From NCBI RefSeq assembly GCF_963678635.1, contig NC_087064.1, positions 63,047,548 through 63,111,547 on the forward strand: a DNA stretch of 64,000 nt, written 5' to 3'. Every line of letters begins with the position of its first letter. Positions within the stretch are counted from its first letter, which is position 1. The DNA comes from Symsagittifera roscoffensis. Its lineage: Eukaryota; Xenacoelomorpha; Acoela; Convolutidae. A program made the translations under genes and the position numbers. Below, in pieces: positions 60,201 to 62,731 of the stretch. The notes beneath the pieces are model-generated. The model made no database searches. It worked only from the letters and a program-made list of their open reading frames with translations, and had not been told where the DNA came from.

Positions 60201-62731
60201 GACGATCACCTACAAAAACCACAAAAAACAAATAAAGATCGCAAATTTCATCAAACAGATTTCAAAAATTCTATTAATCTCTTACACTTATAAATTTATA
60301 AATTTAATATCAATGCAATAAATTCATTTATGAAATTTTCCCCACAAGCAGTAAATCTAATTATGATGAAAATTTGTAACTTAAAATTCCCCCATAACTA
60401 GCAGTAAATTTCCAAATTCTATGCAGTAAATTAATAAAATGCAAATGCAGTACTAACCTTTTGATATTTTCATTCATTCGCACAGAAATTCTATCCACAC
60501 TCGCACAGCTCGCCCACGAAGAATTGTTTAAAATAATGAATTTCAGTTTCAAGTTTTCACACTCAACAACTCTAACATATAATAACATGTTTCAAACTTT
60601 CCTTTAACCCGGTTGGAAAGGAATCATATACTAAACAAAACTAACCAACGCAGCTTACTAAATACCACAAATCATAGAATAACAGCATGACTAAGAAAAG
60701 GAAACCAACGGTACCCAAACCGGATTAACCTAGTTTAAAACTGGATAATTTATTCTTTTGAAGACTATTATAAAGTCTAAGAAAGAAATAATAAAACACA
60801 AAAAAGTCGAAAGACAAACCCATACCACAAACAATTTACTTTTTGGAAAAAGGACATAACCAACAAGACATAAGAAAAACCACAACAAACCCAACATAAA
60901 ACGTTGTCACATAACAGGACCCCTCACAAAAACCGCATGAAATCATACTCCCACTCCTGGCCTAACCCACCAGGAAGGACGTCCTGAGCATGCTCTATAG
61001 CCGGCCTAACCCACCGCGCTACATCCACGCTTTGTGACCACACCTTTATTTTTAATAAGAGCTACTCAAGTGTGAGTAACTCTTCAAAATAACCGAACTA
61101 AAACAAAAAGCTTTTGTGAAAACAACTAACTAAAATCATAATTAAAAAATATTAAACTAATAAATGTTTTATAAAATGTAAATTACATTTATGCAATACA
61201 TAGATCAGAATACAACACCAAGGACGAACATCTAAAGACAAAACGACCCCACTACGCTCGAGAGAGAATGACCAACCACAATCGATATGCCACTCACAAT
61301 CACAACTCAAAGGATTTAGAGTACGACTTGACTTCGCAGAAAAGGACTTCATTGAACTAGACCAATGACCACCTCGATGTTCAAGTATACGTACAGATCC
61401 GAGTAACCAGGCATCCCCTCCACGCACAATCTCCACGCCATTCCCAAACTAAATCAGACACAGAAAAGTTCTCCACGCAGAACAGAAAAACCTGACATAG
61501 CCAACCATTCTGAAATCAGATTTGAGTTTGTTGCGAAGACTTAGTCGTTGTCACTAGAAGACACAACATCTTATGTCTCTAACTCCAGCTTCCTGGATCT
61601 TCTTTAACAAAAAGGAAACAGAAGAAGTAAGATGTTCGCCAAACACCAACGTCCATCATCCATCCTTCGAATTGCAGAAGAACTATTCTAAAAAACTCTG
61701 TAAAACCCGGATGGGTGGAACCTGATCTAAACTACATTTTATGATTGGATAAATTAAATGTTTTACCAATGTAAAGTATTTAATATTAACCAATCATGAT
61801 CCATCTAACTAACAACCCACTTATTTGTAAGTGCTGAAGTTACTTGTAATTTCAGCACCAGAGAGATTTGAATTTAACTTAGAAATTAGTTGGACTCTCC
61901 CGAGCACTTCAGCAGCCGCAATAAACCAGTATACCCTAGATCTATTGAGCCTAGCAGAGACTAGTTAAACAACCTGAGACTAGATAGTATAAGAGTAAGA
62001 TTAGGATCGGTATTAGACTAAGAAGTTGCACGAATCTATCCGGCCGAAAATAAGATAGCGTGACGAGCAGACGGTGTACCCTATCCGAAATTACTCTATG
62101 AGTTAACCAACTCGGTCATAACTCATTTGCTTGCTGCGTTGTTTATTTGATTGTTCCATTTCATGACATCAACAATTTCAATACCACAATCCTTGAATAA
62201 AAATTGTGAAAACCAATTTTTATGCTCGTTTTTATGAAATGCATATTTTATGCAGAATAGTATTTCAAAATTTATACATGGTTGGGGAGGGGAGGGCATT
62301 CTACGGTAAGTCACTTAGGGGGGAGGGGGATTGTACGGTGGTTCATCCGTTATTTTGTGATTTTTTCAGTTGAAAACTAAATGAAACAGAAAACAGCAGA
62401 TAAAAAGATGAAATGCACAAAGAACACTCTTTAGAATAAACAATAAAGAGTCAATAATTAACTGTTTCCACGATTGCAAATAAAATGAAGTCTGATTTTT
62501 TATTCAAATTACGAAATCTGAGAGTCGACTTTAATTCAATTTTCAATATAACAGAAACTTGTCGACACTCACCTTTAGATGAAGGAGCATTTTATGTACA
62601 TTTTCATTTTCTCGCTCTTTATCCTTTTCTTTCACATCCGCTCGTCCTAGCTTTGTTAAGCTTTCCAGCAGGGATTTTACAGTTTCCGAGGGACTTTTAG
62701 TGCTCCCAGCACTCCTGCCAAATATTGGCAT
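27214..62731 (-). CDS. CAB39: MO25 / CAB39 scaffold protein, complete gene in eight exons
   Basis: The exons are 62731-62573, 40759-40643, 40497-40204, 39948-39889, 39825-39760, 27895-27752, 27597-27501 and 27287-27214. They splice in frame into 336 residues; human MO25alpha has 341. The start is MPIFGRS and the end is QITQMS followed by TGA. Landmarks that match the family are RRQIGT-like ([10 protein letters not shown]), a YVEM segment, [50 protein letters not shown] and [14 protein letters not shown]25 is a helical-repeat scaffold that holds STRAD and LKB1 together and activates STE20-family kinases in the cytoplasm. Intron 1 (21.8 kb) contains the antisense retroelement and intron 5 is 11.9 kb. 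No disabling change was seen. Confidence 0.95.
27501..27597 (-). CDS. CAB39: MO25 exon 7
   Basis: [20 protein letters not shown] then [10 protein letters not shown] and one base of a split Asp codon; bounded by GAGTTTAG and ACAG/GTGCGT. Confidence 0.94.
27752..27895 (-). CDS. CAB39: MO25 exon 6
   Basis: 48 codons between TTGTTTCAG and [32 protein letters not shown] and [11 protein letters not shown] are the best conserved stretches of MO25. Confidence 0.96.
28020..28115. repeat. Dispersed repeat, partner at 748-840
   Basis: Both copies read GTTACT(A/C)TGC(G/A)AATAGCACAG, AATGTTC(A/C)GACC and later TTTTCAAATT(G/A)GTGTC. Diverged, non-coding. Confidence 0.6.
28265..28455 (-). repeat. Two tRNA-like SINE heads in tandem
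   Basis: The second (28378-28450) reads on minus GTGGCGCAGATTCGAGGACG (A box region), then GGAGATTCAAATTC (B-box-like). The first (28275-28315) repeats the CGTGGAGCAGATGCGAGAACG part. The copy at 38655 belongs to the same subfamily. Confidence 0.5.
28600..31480. repeat. Degenerate satellite array, about 150-180 bp units
   Basis: At least eight recognisable units between 30100 and 31440 carry, in order, AAAACGGTCAAAAAA, TTGACTTTTCCGAGGGTCAT, GCG(T/C)A(G/A)CGCTTATGCAG, TTCCCACAACCCGTTCTA and AAATCTCAGATTTG followed by GGGTAGTTTT. Left of 30100 the units are more decayed. The family is shared with 10440-11480 in the dynein gene. Confidence 0.75.
31620..34375 (+). pseudogene. Decayed Jockey-superfamily LINE relic
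   Basis: Many stops and shifts, but the reverse transcriptase is recognisable in pieces: [78 protein letters not shown] and [10 protein letters not shown]. The C-terminus reads [12 protein letters not shown] (about 33440), then [11 protein letters not shown] and [11 protein letters not shown] (34160-34290) and [12 protein letters not shown]. The segment between DTVDHV and YADD, which should carry GVPQG, is deleted. It is much older than the two other LINEs and of a different clade. Confidence 0.85.
33470..34160. other. Insertion splitting the LINE relic
   Basis: The relic reads YSTHL just before 33470 and resumes at NSYLSRID at about 34165, whereas these two segments are normally adjacent in Jockey-like proteins. 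The inserted piece starts with the dispersed-repeat core (CACAGGCGAAGTTGCACTTC). The rest is unrecognised. Confidence 0.5.
34376..35374. other. Unassigned intron sequence with a dispersed repeat
   Basis: Positions 34685-34815 resemble 1108-1215 (CCTGATTTT(T/G)CGTGGAAAA, ACAAAGTTC(C/T)TCCCCATTTTC). A minus-strand open stretch here has a hydrophobic start but lies inside this repeat, so I do not call a gene. Confidence 0.5.
35375..35425 (-). repeat. Short dispersed repeat copy
   Basis: Diverged version of the 9351 core: AAAGCTCAGCTTGGCAAGCA then CTTGCGATACAAAA. Confidence 0.5.
35855..35905 (-). repeat. Short dispersed repeat copy
   Basis: ACAGAGGCGAAACTGAGCTT then CGCACCATTTGCGATACAAA, as at 9351. 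Confidence 0.65.
36157..36200 (-). repeat. Short dispersed repeat copy
   Basis: ACACAGAGGCAAAGCTGAGC then TTCGTACCATTTGCGATGCA, as at 9351. Confidence 0.65.
37249..37320. other. Two adjacent inverted repeats
   Basis: CCTTGCAAACTAC pairs with GTAGTTTGTAAGG across 14 nt, followed directly by CTACTCCTCAT and ATGAGGAAAAGTAG across 9 nt. No flanking duplication was seen. Confidence 0.5.
37860..37960 (-). repeat. SINE end fragment
   Basis: It has TGACCATTCTGTGAACAAAG, TATTGCAATACTCTTGC and TTATCGCGAGGGTAA, the same 3' block (on plus) that follows the tRNA-like head in the complete copies at 11722 and 41690; the head is missing. Confidence 0.55.
38080..38335 (-). mobile_element. tRNA-derived SINE copy
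   Basis: The minus strand has a clean B box (GGTTCGAATCCGGCC at 38143-38157) and an A-box-like TGTGGCAAAGAGCTAACG at 38188-38206. The body on plus starts CTCAGCCGATAAAAACAAAC. Confidence 0.7.
38655..38735 (-). repeat. tRNA-like SINE head
   Basis: The minus strand reads TTCGTGGACGAGAGGGCAGG (A-box region) and CAAGCTCGAATCCGATACG (B box). A GAGATTTT/AAAATCTC pairing sits where an anticodon arm would be. No intact acceptor stem. Confidence 0.55.
39034..39187. repeat. Dispersed repeat, partner at 18669-18835
   Basis: Shares AAATGCATCAACTGTGTTA, AAAAGCCGTA, TAGCACCAATATTTG and the TATTACACT end with its partner. Confidence 0.65.
39760..39825 (-). CDS. CAB39: MO25 exon 5
   Basis: A 22-codon exon ([18 protein letters not shown] then QSLK) between TTTGTAG and CTCAAG/GTGAGA. 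Intron 4 is only 63 bp, against 11.9 kb for the next one. Confidence 0.93.
39889..39948 (-). CDS. CAB39: MO25 exon 4
   Basis: A 20-codon exon ([20 protein letters not shown]) between GTGTTTAG and CGC/GTATGT, phase 0. It is equivalent to the LTRHK...FLEQNYDRFF stretch of the family. Confidence 0.92.
40204..40497 (-). CDS. CAB39: MO25 exon 3
   Basis: Acceptor TTTCTCAG and donor TTCAAA/GTGAGT bound 98 codons. The exon contains [27 protein letters not shown] and [14 protein letters not shown], the region that forms the STRAD and STE20 binding surface in the family. Confidence 0.95.
40643..40759 (-). CDS. CAB39: MO25 exon 2
   Basis: Acceptor CAATTTAG and donor TTGAA/GTAAGT bound 39 codons. It encodes [19 protein letters not shown], matching the first helical repeat of MO25. 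Confidence 0.92.
41690..41995 (-). mobile_element. tRNA-derived SINE copy
   Basis: Order on plus: AAGCCGACAAAACATAAGAA, A-rich tract, B box complement (CAGATTCGAACCCAGGACC at 41789-41807), TTTGCCGTCCCAGGCATATT, then CCGATTGCAATACCCTTGCT and ATCGCAAAGGTAATAAA. Very similar to the copy at 11722. Confidence 0.72.
42060..42480 (-). pseudogene. LINE reverse transcriptase C-terminal relic
   Basis: A minus-strand reading gives [36 protein letters not shown] and, after a shift near 42245, [14 protein letters not shown]. The HxxRS...P...Y/F...G..xWNxLP pattern is that found at the C-terminus of many non-LTR reverse transcriptases. Short, shifted and with a later stop; a dead fragment. Confidence 0.6.
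42963..43122 (+). repeat. Partial LTR copy (3' part)
   Basis: Corresponds to LTR bases 73-232; it lacks the first 72 bases. To its left is 28 bp copied from the element's own leader. Confidence 0.85.
43123..43140 (+). other. 18-nt tRNA-like spacer between LTR copies
   Basis: CTGGTGCGACCAGTGAGG occurs between LTR copies here and again at 43373-43390. Its complement, CCTCACTGGTCGCACCA, has the layout of a tRNA 3' end: CCA, discriminator A, a 7-nt acceptor strand and a 5-nt T-stem strand. Confidence 0.6.
43141..43372 (+). repeat. LTR copy 2 (full, 232 bp)
   Basis: Begins CTCTCCCGAGC and ends CATAACTCAT. It contains AATAAA at 43166 and a TATAAG box at 43234. It looks identical to the copies at 43391 and 61895. 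Confidence 0.9.
43373..43390 (+). other. Second copy of the 18-nt tRNA-like spacer
   Basis: Identical to 43123-43140, between LTR copies 2 and 3. Confidence 0.6.
43391..43622 (+). repeat. LTR copy 3, functional 5' LTR
   Basis: Full 232-bp copy directly ahead of the primer binding site, 250 bp after the previous one. Confidence 0.9.
43624..43634 (+). promoter_or_regulatory. Primer binding site
   Basis: TGGTGCGACCA, one base after the 5' LTR, is complementary to a tRNA ending TGGTCGCACCA. The match stops at 11 nt (then TAAGTC), whereas the inter-LTR spacers extend the tRNA match to about 17 nt. The tRNA identity was not determined. Confidence 0.7.
43709..43942 (+). CDS. Possible small leader ORF (77 residues)
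   Basis: ATG in an AAAATG context, followed by a basic, Arg-rich middle ([18 protein letters not shown]) and a hydrophobic C-terminus. No known family recognised. It may be a regulatory upstream ORF or chance; the length alone does not decide. Confidence 0.3.
   Translation: MLYDNNLIEMSLRLNRSEPIFRTITELPGIGRRPRTRDDIRQSRNLPYSYMIVRQKPEQTFIFRILLAMNLDFHLQT
44272..44357 (+). repeat. Duplicated leader stem-loop
   Basis: GATCATCAAGGCTTATCCTTGGATC occurs at about 44273 and again at about 44333 (given here as a 25-mer split: GATCATCAAGGC plus TTATCCTTGGATC). Each copy can fold on itself, CAAGG with CCTTG and GATC with GATC. A role in RNA dimerisation or packaging is only a guess. Confidence 0.6.
44874..45341 (+). 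CDS. Basic 155-residue ORF upstream of and overlapping gag-pol
   Basis: It starts MSFKNLGNK and has a strongly basic centre (about residues 39-66: [16 protein letters not shown] and following) and another near 110-120 ([10 protein letters not shown]), looking like a nucleic-acid-binding or nuclear-targeting protein. An acidic/Ser stretch ([11 protein letters not shown]) lies between. The last 26 nt overlap the start of gag-pol one frame later. It may be a separate accessory protein, or the N-terminus of Gag joined by +1 frameshifting at CCC-AGG-TGA. No family recognised. Confidence 0.6.
   Translation: MSFKNLGNKQTIVLHNCEIDNKKYDLVITPHTQTVGYIRTKRQTLKRKIITKQRQITRKRFSKNRNAFSESETNSLDELYKLKESIDKNYPLHDQLYFSDSETTSNSSKRGKRRIKKQYKHKTVHLYNWNQPIRHINNYILTVIKRKNELNAHPR
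45316..53538 (+). CDS. gag-pol: Gag-Pol polyprotein, single uninterrupted frame (2740 residues)
   Basis: Residues 1-240 are an unrecognised helical Gag N-terminus; 280-600 are Gln/Asn/Pro-rich; about 600-790 is a Retrotrans_gag capsid domain ([23 protein letters not shown]). A CX2CX4HX4C zinc knuckle lies near 841-854, followed by about 200 residues rich in Arg, Asn and Ser. The protease active site is DSGAES at 1229. Reverse transcriptase has [11 protein letters not shown] near 1672 and YLDD at 1737. RNase H starts [13 protein letters not shown] near 1885 and ends ALPDTLSR. Integrase has the H2C2 finger from H2249, catalytic D2321, D2381 and E2417 (DX35E spacing), and a GPY/F module at about 2594 ending [10 protein letters not shown]. 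There is no stop or shift between gag and pol. The C-terminal tail is basic, and no chromodomain was seen. Confidence 0.95.
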   Translation: MSSTHTPGEESPDDDEIFPFIVDADTDRGQHIFCQNLLVNLFEPGISPCKTEFPDVKIKRQIIDHYLKDICNITQQYGIYSIEFTSPNHNNRKYTIQTDDLDLEFSKVFSEYIKSIQYHNSQRANSIFTNEVFAIIYSYISILENEIPITNVSPTETSKHLKVRHEITLLSSYLNIIKENFTKDDVSQHTKHDLQKILAWFIIDYFTHNIDLIAQARKNFRPQNSNDDTAITEQSDYVWDPEWSHPAFISFPQSISSQAISTISYIRDYVKVIPLTIDATPLNYNTFLPDTQNNSLNSTVIYNENLNGTRNLTQQDIQTPSHFINEEIVHTTTTQQSISPIRPNLTTPRNTNPSQTQVTLQSTVKPSVAPKYSHMDYQTYRPMTIQSKTRKTFTRNNFADHNYNYTHPSKTYNQPQRNFNQYTRSRNWDNPMTQPNSINFQTNPPQDHSENYPFFQQNRNKKQTSYQMDYLSSDDDFLQPDIFAPNTQEYRRQGIQRTRTNHRNFSPQPIDAQHQQPIQQQNLINTQSFQPIQQQNPMTAHSYQASQMQNEIPLPYYHQQHEITRNQLSNFSQMPNAAEPLQMTMNPYLMGGSSITSNKPLMVFTGTDPEYSVEDYLNAVTANLILNIGPEPINTPLHQNWIHRRTALIQTTLDGAAQKWFSVLPLEIKSNWKRFTQEFSKMFDSERNKQQQRVLCNEIRRLPNETIKQIAVRIETLVRKAYSLNTHDYKNTKMTEILMMTLTPQLRKIAIKKRASHPSSIREPDLDFRKLVDKLEQAEITMKLEETENLKLQYVNRIETTPTNINNIQESETDLVEKITEILNIYEKNPNFKGKPSFKKWCNYCRRYGHSISECRQKQQDNQNKPQKYKEPNKSFYQYMKKDQNLPNKTVYSNNSSGKPLPNNTNYTRNQSPYNSSYRGRSPERRNTNNSSQNHYNRPNSRNNYSRSNSNTQRFVSRSNSQSRNNYYPNNQSRNSSYNRNRNYSYNRNRSYSNNRNQNYPNNQSRNNSYNRSNYNRPNNNYQNRSRNNSQNRHSSYNNRYRNYSQSPHRNNNNYNNSNNRHRSSTPKHQRQINQVQSNPETTSDPPGIDDTVTDTLQLNQINCTSSDSESDTENTLSINMIKVENDYESVIYEQPFPSHIYENQSEFLQNYYTTPINSTPTTQETNEINTTNQTNKNTKTKCLNTNHIYQNIQKEQPKEKIWTIPLLLESPRNKEFQPPDLEIDFLIDSGAESNIINIPTWNEIKTLHPKLTPIETSSKLATAQGSTLINYGKIQLFLLPTRTMEQSKILNKPFKQIFHITDIKYNIIGIPFISKYIPTINILNSKILIKDKYTKTKETSLTFFQRLNKQPPFFSKFYPIFNQQRKHLKPLSGNIYNFSIKQVHQYDKEQNKQKFYMSEFEFKPIHKFFKITISSIKYLKNSNSDIISLHVYNNTPYQVTLPLGLLGYCETNATISPIHEKAYRVNNILQLLDICQSTILNEELSINNIISNENRNTDYFTKTPYFKPTFNISNYTEDQQKFLTMFNFQHSQITQDEFEKLAKQLIEYSSVYATSKFDVGKISSSLHLPLKPDAIFKKQRASKVPIHLHDKVNRLLDILEQYNIISPVNKEEQPKGNTFINPVIILAKGESLKIVLDARYLNSLIDESKCNWPIEPIQVILTKINGKYFTTADMNSAYNQMPLDEQSRRLTQFVIGNQQYEFNRLFYGISIGPAAFSAFMSKIFRQLILKKNAITYLDDVFMQSQTKDEMFNVLEKYHQILQNENLKAAPDKSHFFLTRVKFLGHNIERKTITPLKSRIDAIQKLQPPTNKKKIQEFLGMLNFLSKYVYKMQLYLRPFYNILRQQNNFEWNAEHQTRFEEIKKLLTEQISNTIPDSNQPFYAMCDASNFGIGAALLQSHNGTNKMNLISANSRLFTQAELRLSTLMRECTAIIYTLTEYEFLILGSKHPTVLFTDHKPIIFLFTQKSNPNHRVYRFQLILMKFPNLHIVWTAGKNLALPDTLSRNTPPELLTRKTTVEIPKNIKFYLAENETSPRLECKYAVKTDIEQSQINSLQHFPLYLDCQNNHYEVDLLGTSTFKPIPYSQWIKNNTQQKRTKQHPPKKDHFPLIEKEDLTDKINLSGPQTNDSKYTINQVFDLHDPLDTIPLSKLEIENIFLPPTETITISTLKQYQNLDPVIRQLKSWHKYKTKPIKADSTILGNKTLLRYFRKFNNTTINENTDLLEYNLNESTVPCLPLSMILIAFNISHTQNIKGHSGSEKTYSNFIQNFYFPNAPIWIKVLCNDCIVCQLNKPYPNQKQIAQKQDFKGQSLYFNHRISFDTKGPISPSSEGNSYIMVIVDAFTHYVALNPVPHCNAYYAYTTLYEHWIAKFGLPEILVTDNGTEFINNEIITLCHLYNIKHKPRTSHAPWTNGLVEGMNRSLQEYLRCIINGNDTKYTEWSADVKLFPLAYNSQITTTLGMSPYEMVFNQKPRKPIMFTANSHKNAQGYCQPNKDSICYNLPLHTHDEDHFHHPQILKLASGTHTEWILNRDKKHNEIYQKITKKLLQRQNINEQINSRFTPASELKIGTFVLIPNFNTQKGISKKLQPLRKGPYQIIAKPTDVTYKITDSNKKEIVQHRNNLLPYYPKEYALRELTQLYSFTGLKIIQNEPHLKNTEQNDNPTENQNTKPTATKNNTQNHKESPKQRKNRKMTEQIIPQEQIDKSENRKTTRLRNQPRKNYKIFIPQSKILKKVEFQK
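53539..54136 (+). other. Gap between pol and the downstream genes
   Basis: About 600 bp without a supported ORF. TTAGCCTAAAGTA occurs twice (about 53895 and 53930). Splice acceptors for the downstream genes are expected near its end but none stood out. Confidence 0.45.
54137..54367 (+). CDS. Small hydrophobic protein 1 (76 residues)
   Basis: Starts [11 protein letters not shown] and is almost wholly Phe/Ile/Leu, with a long membrane segment at about residues 15-60 ([18 protein letters not shown] within it) and a polar end. The stop TGA overlaps the ATG of the next ORF in ATGA. The T-rich composition differs sharply from the A/C-rich neighbours, as hydrophobic codons require. Function unknown; a small membrane or viroporin-like protein is an inference from shape only. 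Confidence 0.5.
   Translation: MLFSQSVTQILINLKHFFTILETFIIFLFDILESFLIILIIFCNIFLIFYTILELFLQLSKTLDYIHRYDLYNLSK
54364..54552 (+). CDS. Small hydrophobic protein 2 (62 residues)
   Basis: Begins [18 protein letters not shown] and has two hydrophobic stretches (about 11-30 and 37-52) separated by a short basic turn (CKCIKKA), so it is probably a membrane hairpin with a charged C-terminus ([11 protein letters not shown]). Coupled to the previous ORF by ATGA. No family recognised. Confidence 0.5.
   Translation: MIRTIFSRTDIFLLFVIFITFLSSLILTICKCIKKAIFTFALATILLILFLEEYYNKHKPSH
54558..55694 (+). CDS. ATG-less Ser/Pro/Gln-rich ORF (378 codons)
   Basis: An open frame from just after TAA 54555-54557 to TAA 55692-55694 contains no ATG codon at all. 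The first 240 codons are rich in Ser, Pro, Thr and Gln ([17 protein letters not shown] and similar). The last 120 look folded: LRLDWNTF, a charged helix ([19 protein letters not shown]), then beta-like [12 protein letters not shown] and [10 protein letters not shown]. Its stop overlaps the env ATG by 13 nt. It must be entered by splicing (AG candidates at 54554 and 54593), by non-AUG initiation or by frameshifting. That a 1.1-kb frame stays open in A/C-rich DNA argues it is translated. Confidence 0.6.
   Translation, partial: QFKNPSKIATQQSQSQSSPTSSQDNQTPPSTTQNPQTSTRISFQENPYTFEERHSRLSEPLEPVQRQAPLSEPTYNLYPTLPQELSRIKNSSQNQNTVEINRQIIHPRRNRNFQTPRVHFDIPQSPSQNTPENPIGILPETPTLLSQRSTSSLPSDYLGSTPTSEQIRENPFNPTNQTSRFPYWTTHSFTQGEPNLVNDPIDISTDTTTSSSLPETLSLPSTPSISQISPPPFNLNFPNNLDARYREQSSINIPLRLDWNTFTAPPPLFGQHQESNRLHNWALNRLKYRQDIHNDIRDHNIQILQQNSLQLKFEITVKLNNITQHPYPLNPPNITAQSLPPPFITTEVIYKYDRYTKNTIGYITFYNPYSGLSYTCIF
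55682..58300 (+). CDS. env: Envelope-type membrane glycoprotein (872 residues)
   Basis: It begins with a signal peptide ([18 protein letters not shown]), followed by THYDC and a large ectodomain with about 14 cysteines and several N-glycosylation sequons (LNIT, NRSN, NTTY). A conserved-looking block near residues 515-560 carries [26 protein letters not shown] and AVPCGSE. Membrane segments lie at about 706-727 ([16 protein letters not shown]) and 742-760, followed by a roughly 110-residue tail with a PTAP motif. The cysteine and YDC layout recalls class III-type fusion glycoproteins of some negative-strand RNA viruses found in other retroelements; this is from pattern memory and needs structure prediction. 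No furin-type site was obvious. Confidence 0.75.
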   Translation: MYILKLLIFLQLPFLVISNQNINPSPRTGPQDLLVTHYDCEENEQKTLHKYAINQVSQCETEPQAIETTDVIATLYSKARATTVTGYKFTATFSEKKVHCSQVSNGNKNRLDHESFYQSNIERLLHLNPDDCKNELLRLNITQNKNSQRKLVNFQVFSDSVHQSQLERHQGHIKLDEKYPYNGAHGRLTYDLHDKHWIPHIGINDPSNCKADTKNKGYQEIMFFDWKIQLEKIQLTRDLSDNTMIYQGIRLPCKNDQGYCDPTTRTQATIVWFPEDTCTTFQVAKIHARMIKFHEKYFIQSIPYEQVHPSRKLSSNFRNIDNIENKLTRFQIYQETELACKYRNPLHRTQYSEILVEYEKGFDMTTGKVKIDPYATGHPLNEGTSYIPVNFEKSNGQPGGHLKPHDTRSTRLQELSLMNTTYFGNIHYDIHLDMKLDYTISRIFQETSLSELETLHQLCELERTQILQSLALAVLKIPYAGYLLSGNRSNFLDYEGNILWFYTCTKKVSPLYVFEDKRCYKRIPIFYKNKVHFVDTLSRRTYFWDTAVPCGSENSHNVVQLNPDENKYYLLTPYPTLMQSLKKFSPESIRAIARNPNIDLQSIGIYSKSDIQHHIRTQQFQELLTQMDTIQRQSIDQNLRKLAETAGVADIYTQDYSGYFKDIKDYIYLNGEKYRPQDISPINIFSFVTLKNEILDFLGWPYYILEKLTILYAMFNFIGFLFSLLKGIYNTCAIHTQVNRQASVARILFAGFFGIFSTSINKILLDAQIKEYNTKIATRQNTYDEEHNNVDITPTAPQLPALPNNHPLSLVPRNFRNLAITHNPNFRLTTSQSPIQHIMTHQSQDDNTYEQIIEQPHTTAFQSQNNHFFSPR
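58297..60102 (+). CDS. Orphan accessory protein (601 residues)
   Basis: ATG overlaps the env stop (ATGA). A good 3' splice site (CATTTTTTTAG) ends at 58290, six bases before it, so it may be made from its own spliced mRNA. Residues 1-195 are rich in Ser, Pro, Thr and Asn and probably disordered. From about 198 ([15 protein letters not shown]) to the end the sequence looks globular, with many aromatic residues, five or so cysteines and mixed helix/strand. No signal peptide or membrane segment. The coding strand is more C-rich than gag-pol. No family recognised; an intact 1.8-kb frame in a young element suggests it is used. Confidence 0.7.
   Translation: MSRQLGSLHRSNSHPTNLTSPIPIIPLFAFPPPDFSPSNVTSGMNSDTNSHISVLYSISQLNNPNIETPDEFADSEPSPSNNFHNSSNFSQPPFQPILSNNPDPITPTPSYASQVTPTYSSYHSDQSSHSPDTPRISPELDNFITLQQQPYHLNTPTINQISSTINSSNPPTPTPSSNYTESLAPSSTSTESSLNTNRAYRTFKRKFPNHPFPAKPGTAREYINHPKHTNTKEFLAITLPSFPQYTLKTPHDTNETRNFVDEYVLMPTLSWTSYYHFTNPLCLPLSNTHIDIERNTDMLYRLTTPLTARQFTYVGYKKSLKTHTAPRANEYTLEYYDHNIIRANQDQFLDDDRFANPQITEKFFIKTPYIFTLNIFDRKFDHIISEALTDTQAYESFKERFQIFSLTFHFLAPHERDLHCSHDIMLRTKQTHTYSYYRFIQNHFDLHTPSRQPHHRFQFINSKYTSPFFLNFTYCIKDTNLHGILRNYDPITQMYIFCPITKTFNAEESRPFLIPHEFVQPIEIPILEFIHNTKFNHKLYNLIQNTPYEFAVGTEELTTIKALQLLWPLLQTKNIIRILAKLLTTSELIHDIFPHGFFPDD
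60106..60183 (+). other. Canonical 78-bp intron just after the last stop codon
   Basis: AACAG/GTAAGT starts 3 nt after TAA 60100-60102; TACTAAC lies at 60129-60135; the acceptor is TGTTTTCTTTAG ending at 60183. All three signals are close to ideal. Confidence 0.75.
60184..61894 (+). other. Retroelement 3' untranslated region
   Basis: No supported ORF. It includes GGCCTAACCCACC twice (60958 and 61003) and, 35-60 bp before the 3' LTR, an inverted repeat GTGCTGAA...TTCAGCAC (61832-61858). No clear polypurine tract precedes the LTR; the bases are TTAGAAATTAGTTGGA. Confidence 0.6.
61895..62126 (+). repeat. 3' LTR (232 bp)
   Basis: Looks identical to the left copies from CTCTCCCGAG to CATAACTCAT. 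Right flank starts TTGCTTGCTG. The termini are not the usual TG...CA at the left, though CA is present one base before the right end. Confidence 0.9.
62127..62572 (-). other. MO25 intron 1, part right of the retroelement
   Basis: Unremarkable AT-rich sequence with a short G-rich piece at 62282-62332 (GGTTGGGGAGGGGAGGGCAT and GGGGGGAGGGGGATTG). Nothing else recognised. Confidence 0.55.
62573..62731 (-). CDS. CAB39: MO25 exon 1 (start codon)
   Basis: ATG at 62731-62729; 53 codons beginning [16 protein letters not shown], typical of the MO25 N-terminus (MPxFGKS). The donor is CTAAAG/GTGAGT, phase 0. Confidence 0.92.

Larger units (their letters stand above)
42963..62126 (+). mobile_element. Giant Ty3/gypsy-like LTR retroelement with envelope-type and accessory genes (19.2 kb)
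   Basis: Direct terminal repeats (232-bp LTR; one partial and two full copies at the left, one at the right) bound 18.3 kb of internal DNA. Gene order is leader, 155-codon basic ORF, gag-pol, two small hydrophobic ORFs, an ATG-less Ser/Pro-rich ORF, envelope, a 601-codon orphan and a 3' intron. The pol domain order (protease, reverse transcriptase, RNase H, integrase) and the GPY/F module place it with Ty3/gypsy. LTR copies look identical and no large ORF is broken, so the insertion is young and may be autonomous. It lies antisense in MO25 intron 1. The coding strand is rich in A and C and poor in G throughout. Confidence 0.93.
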
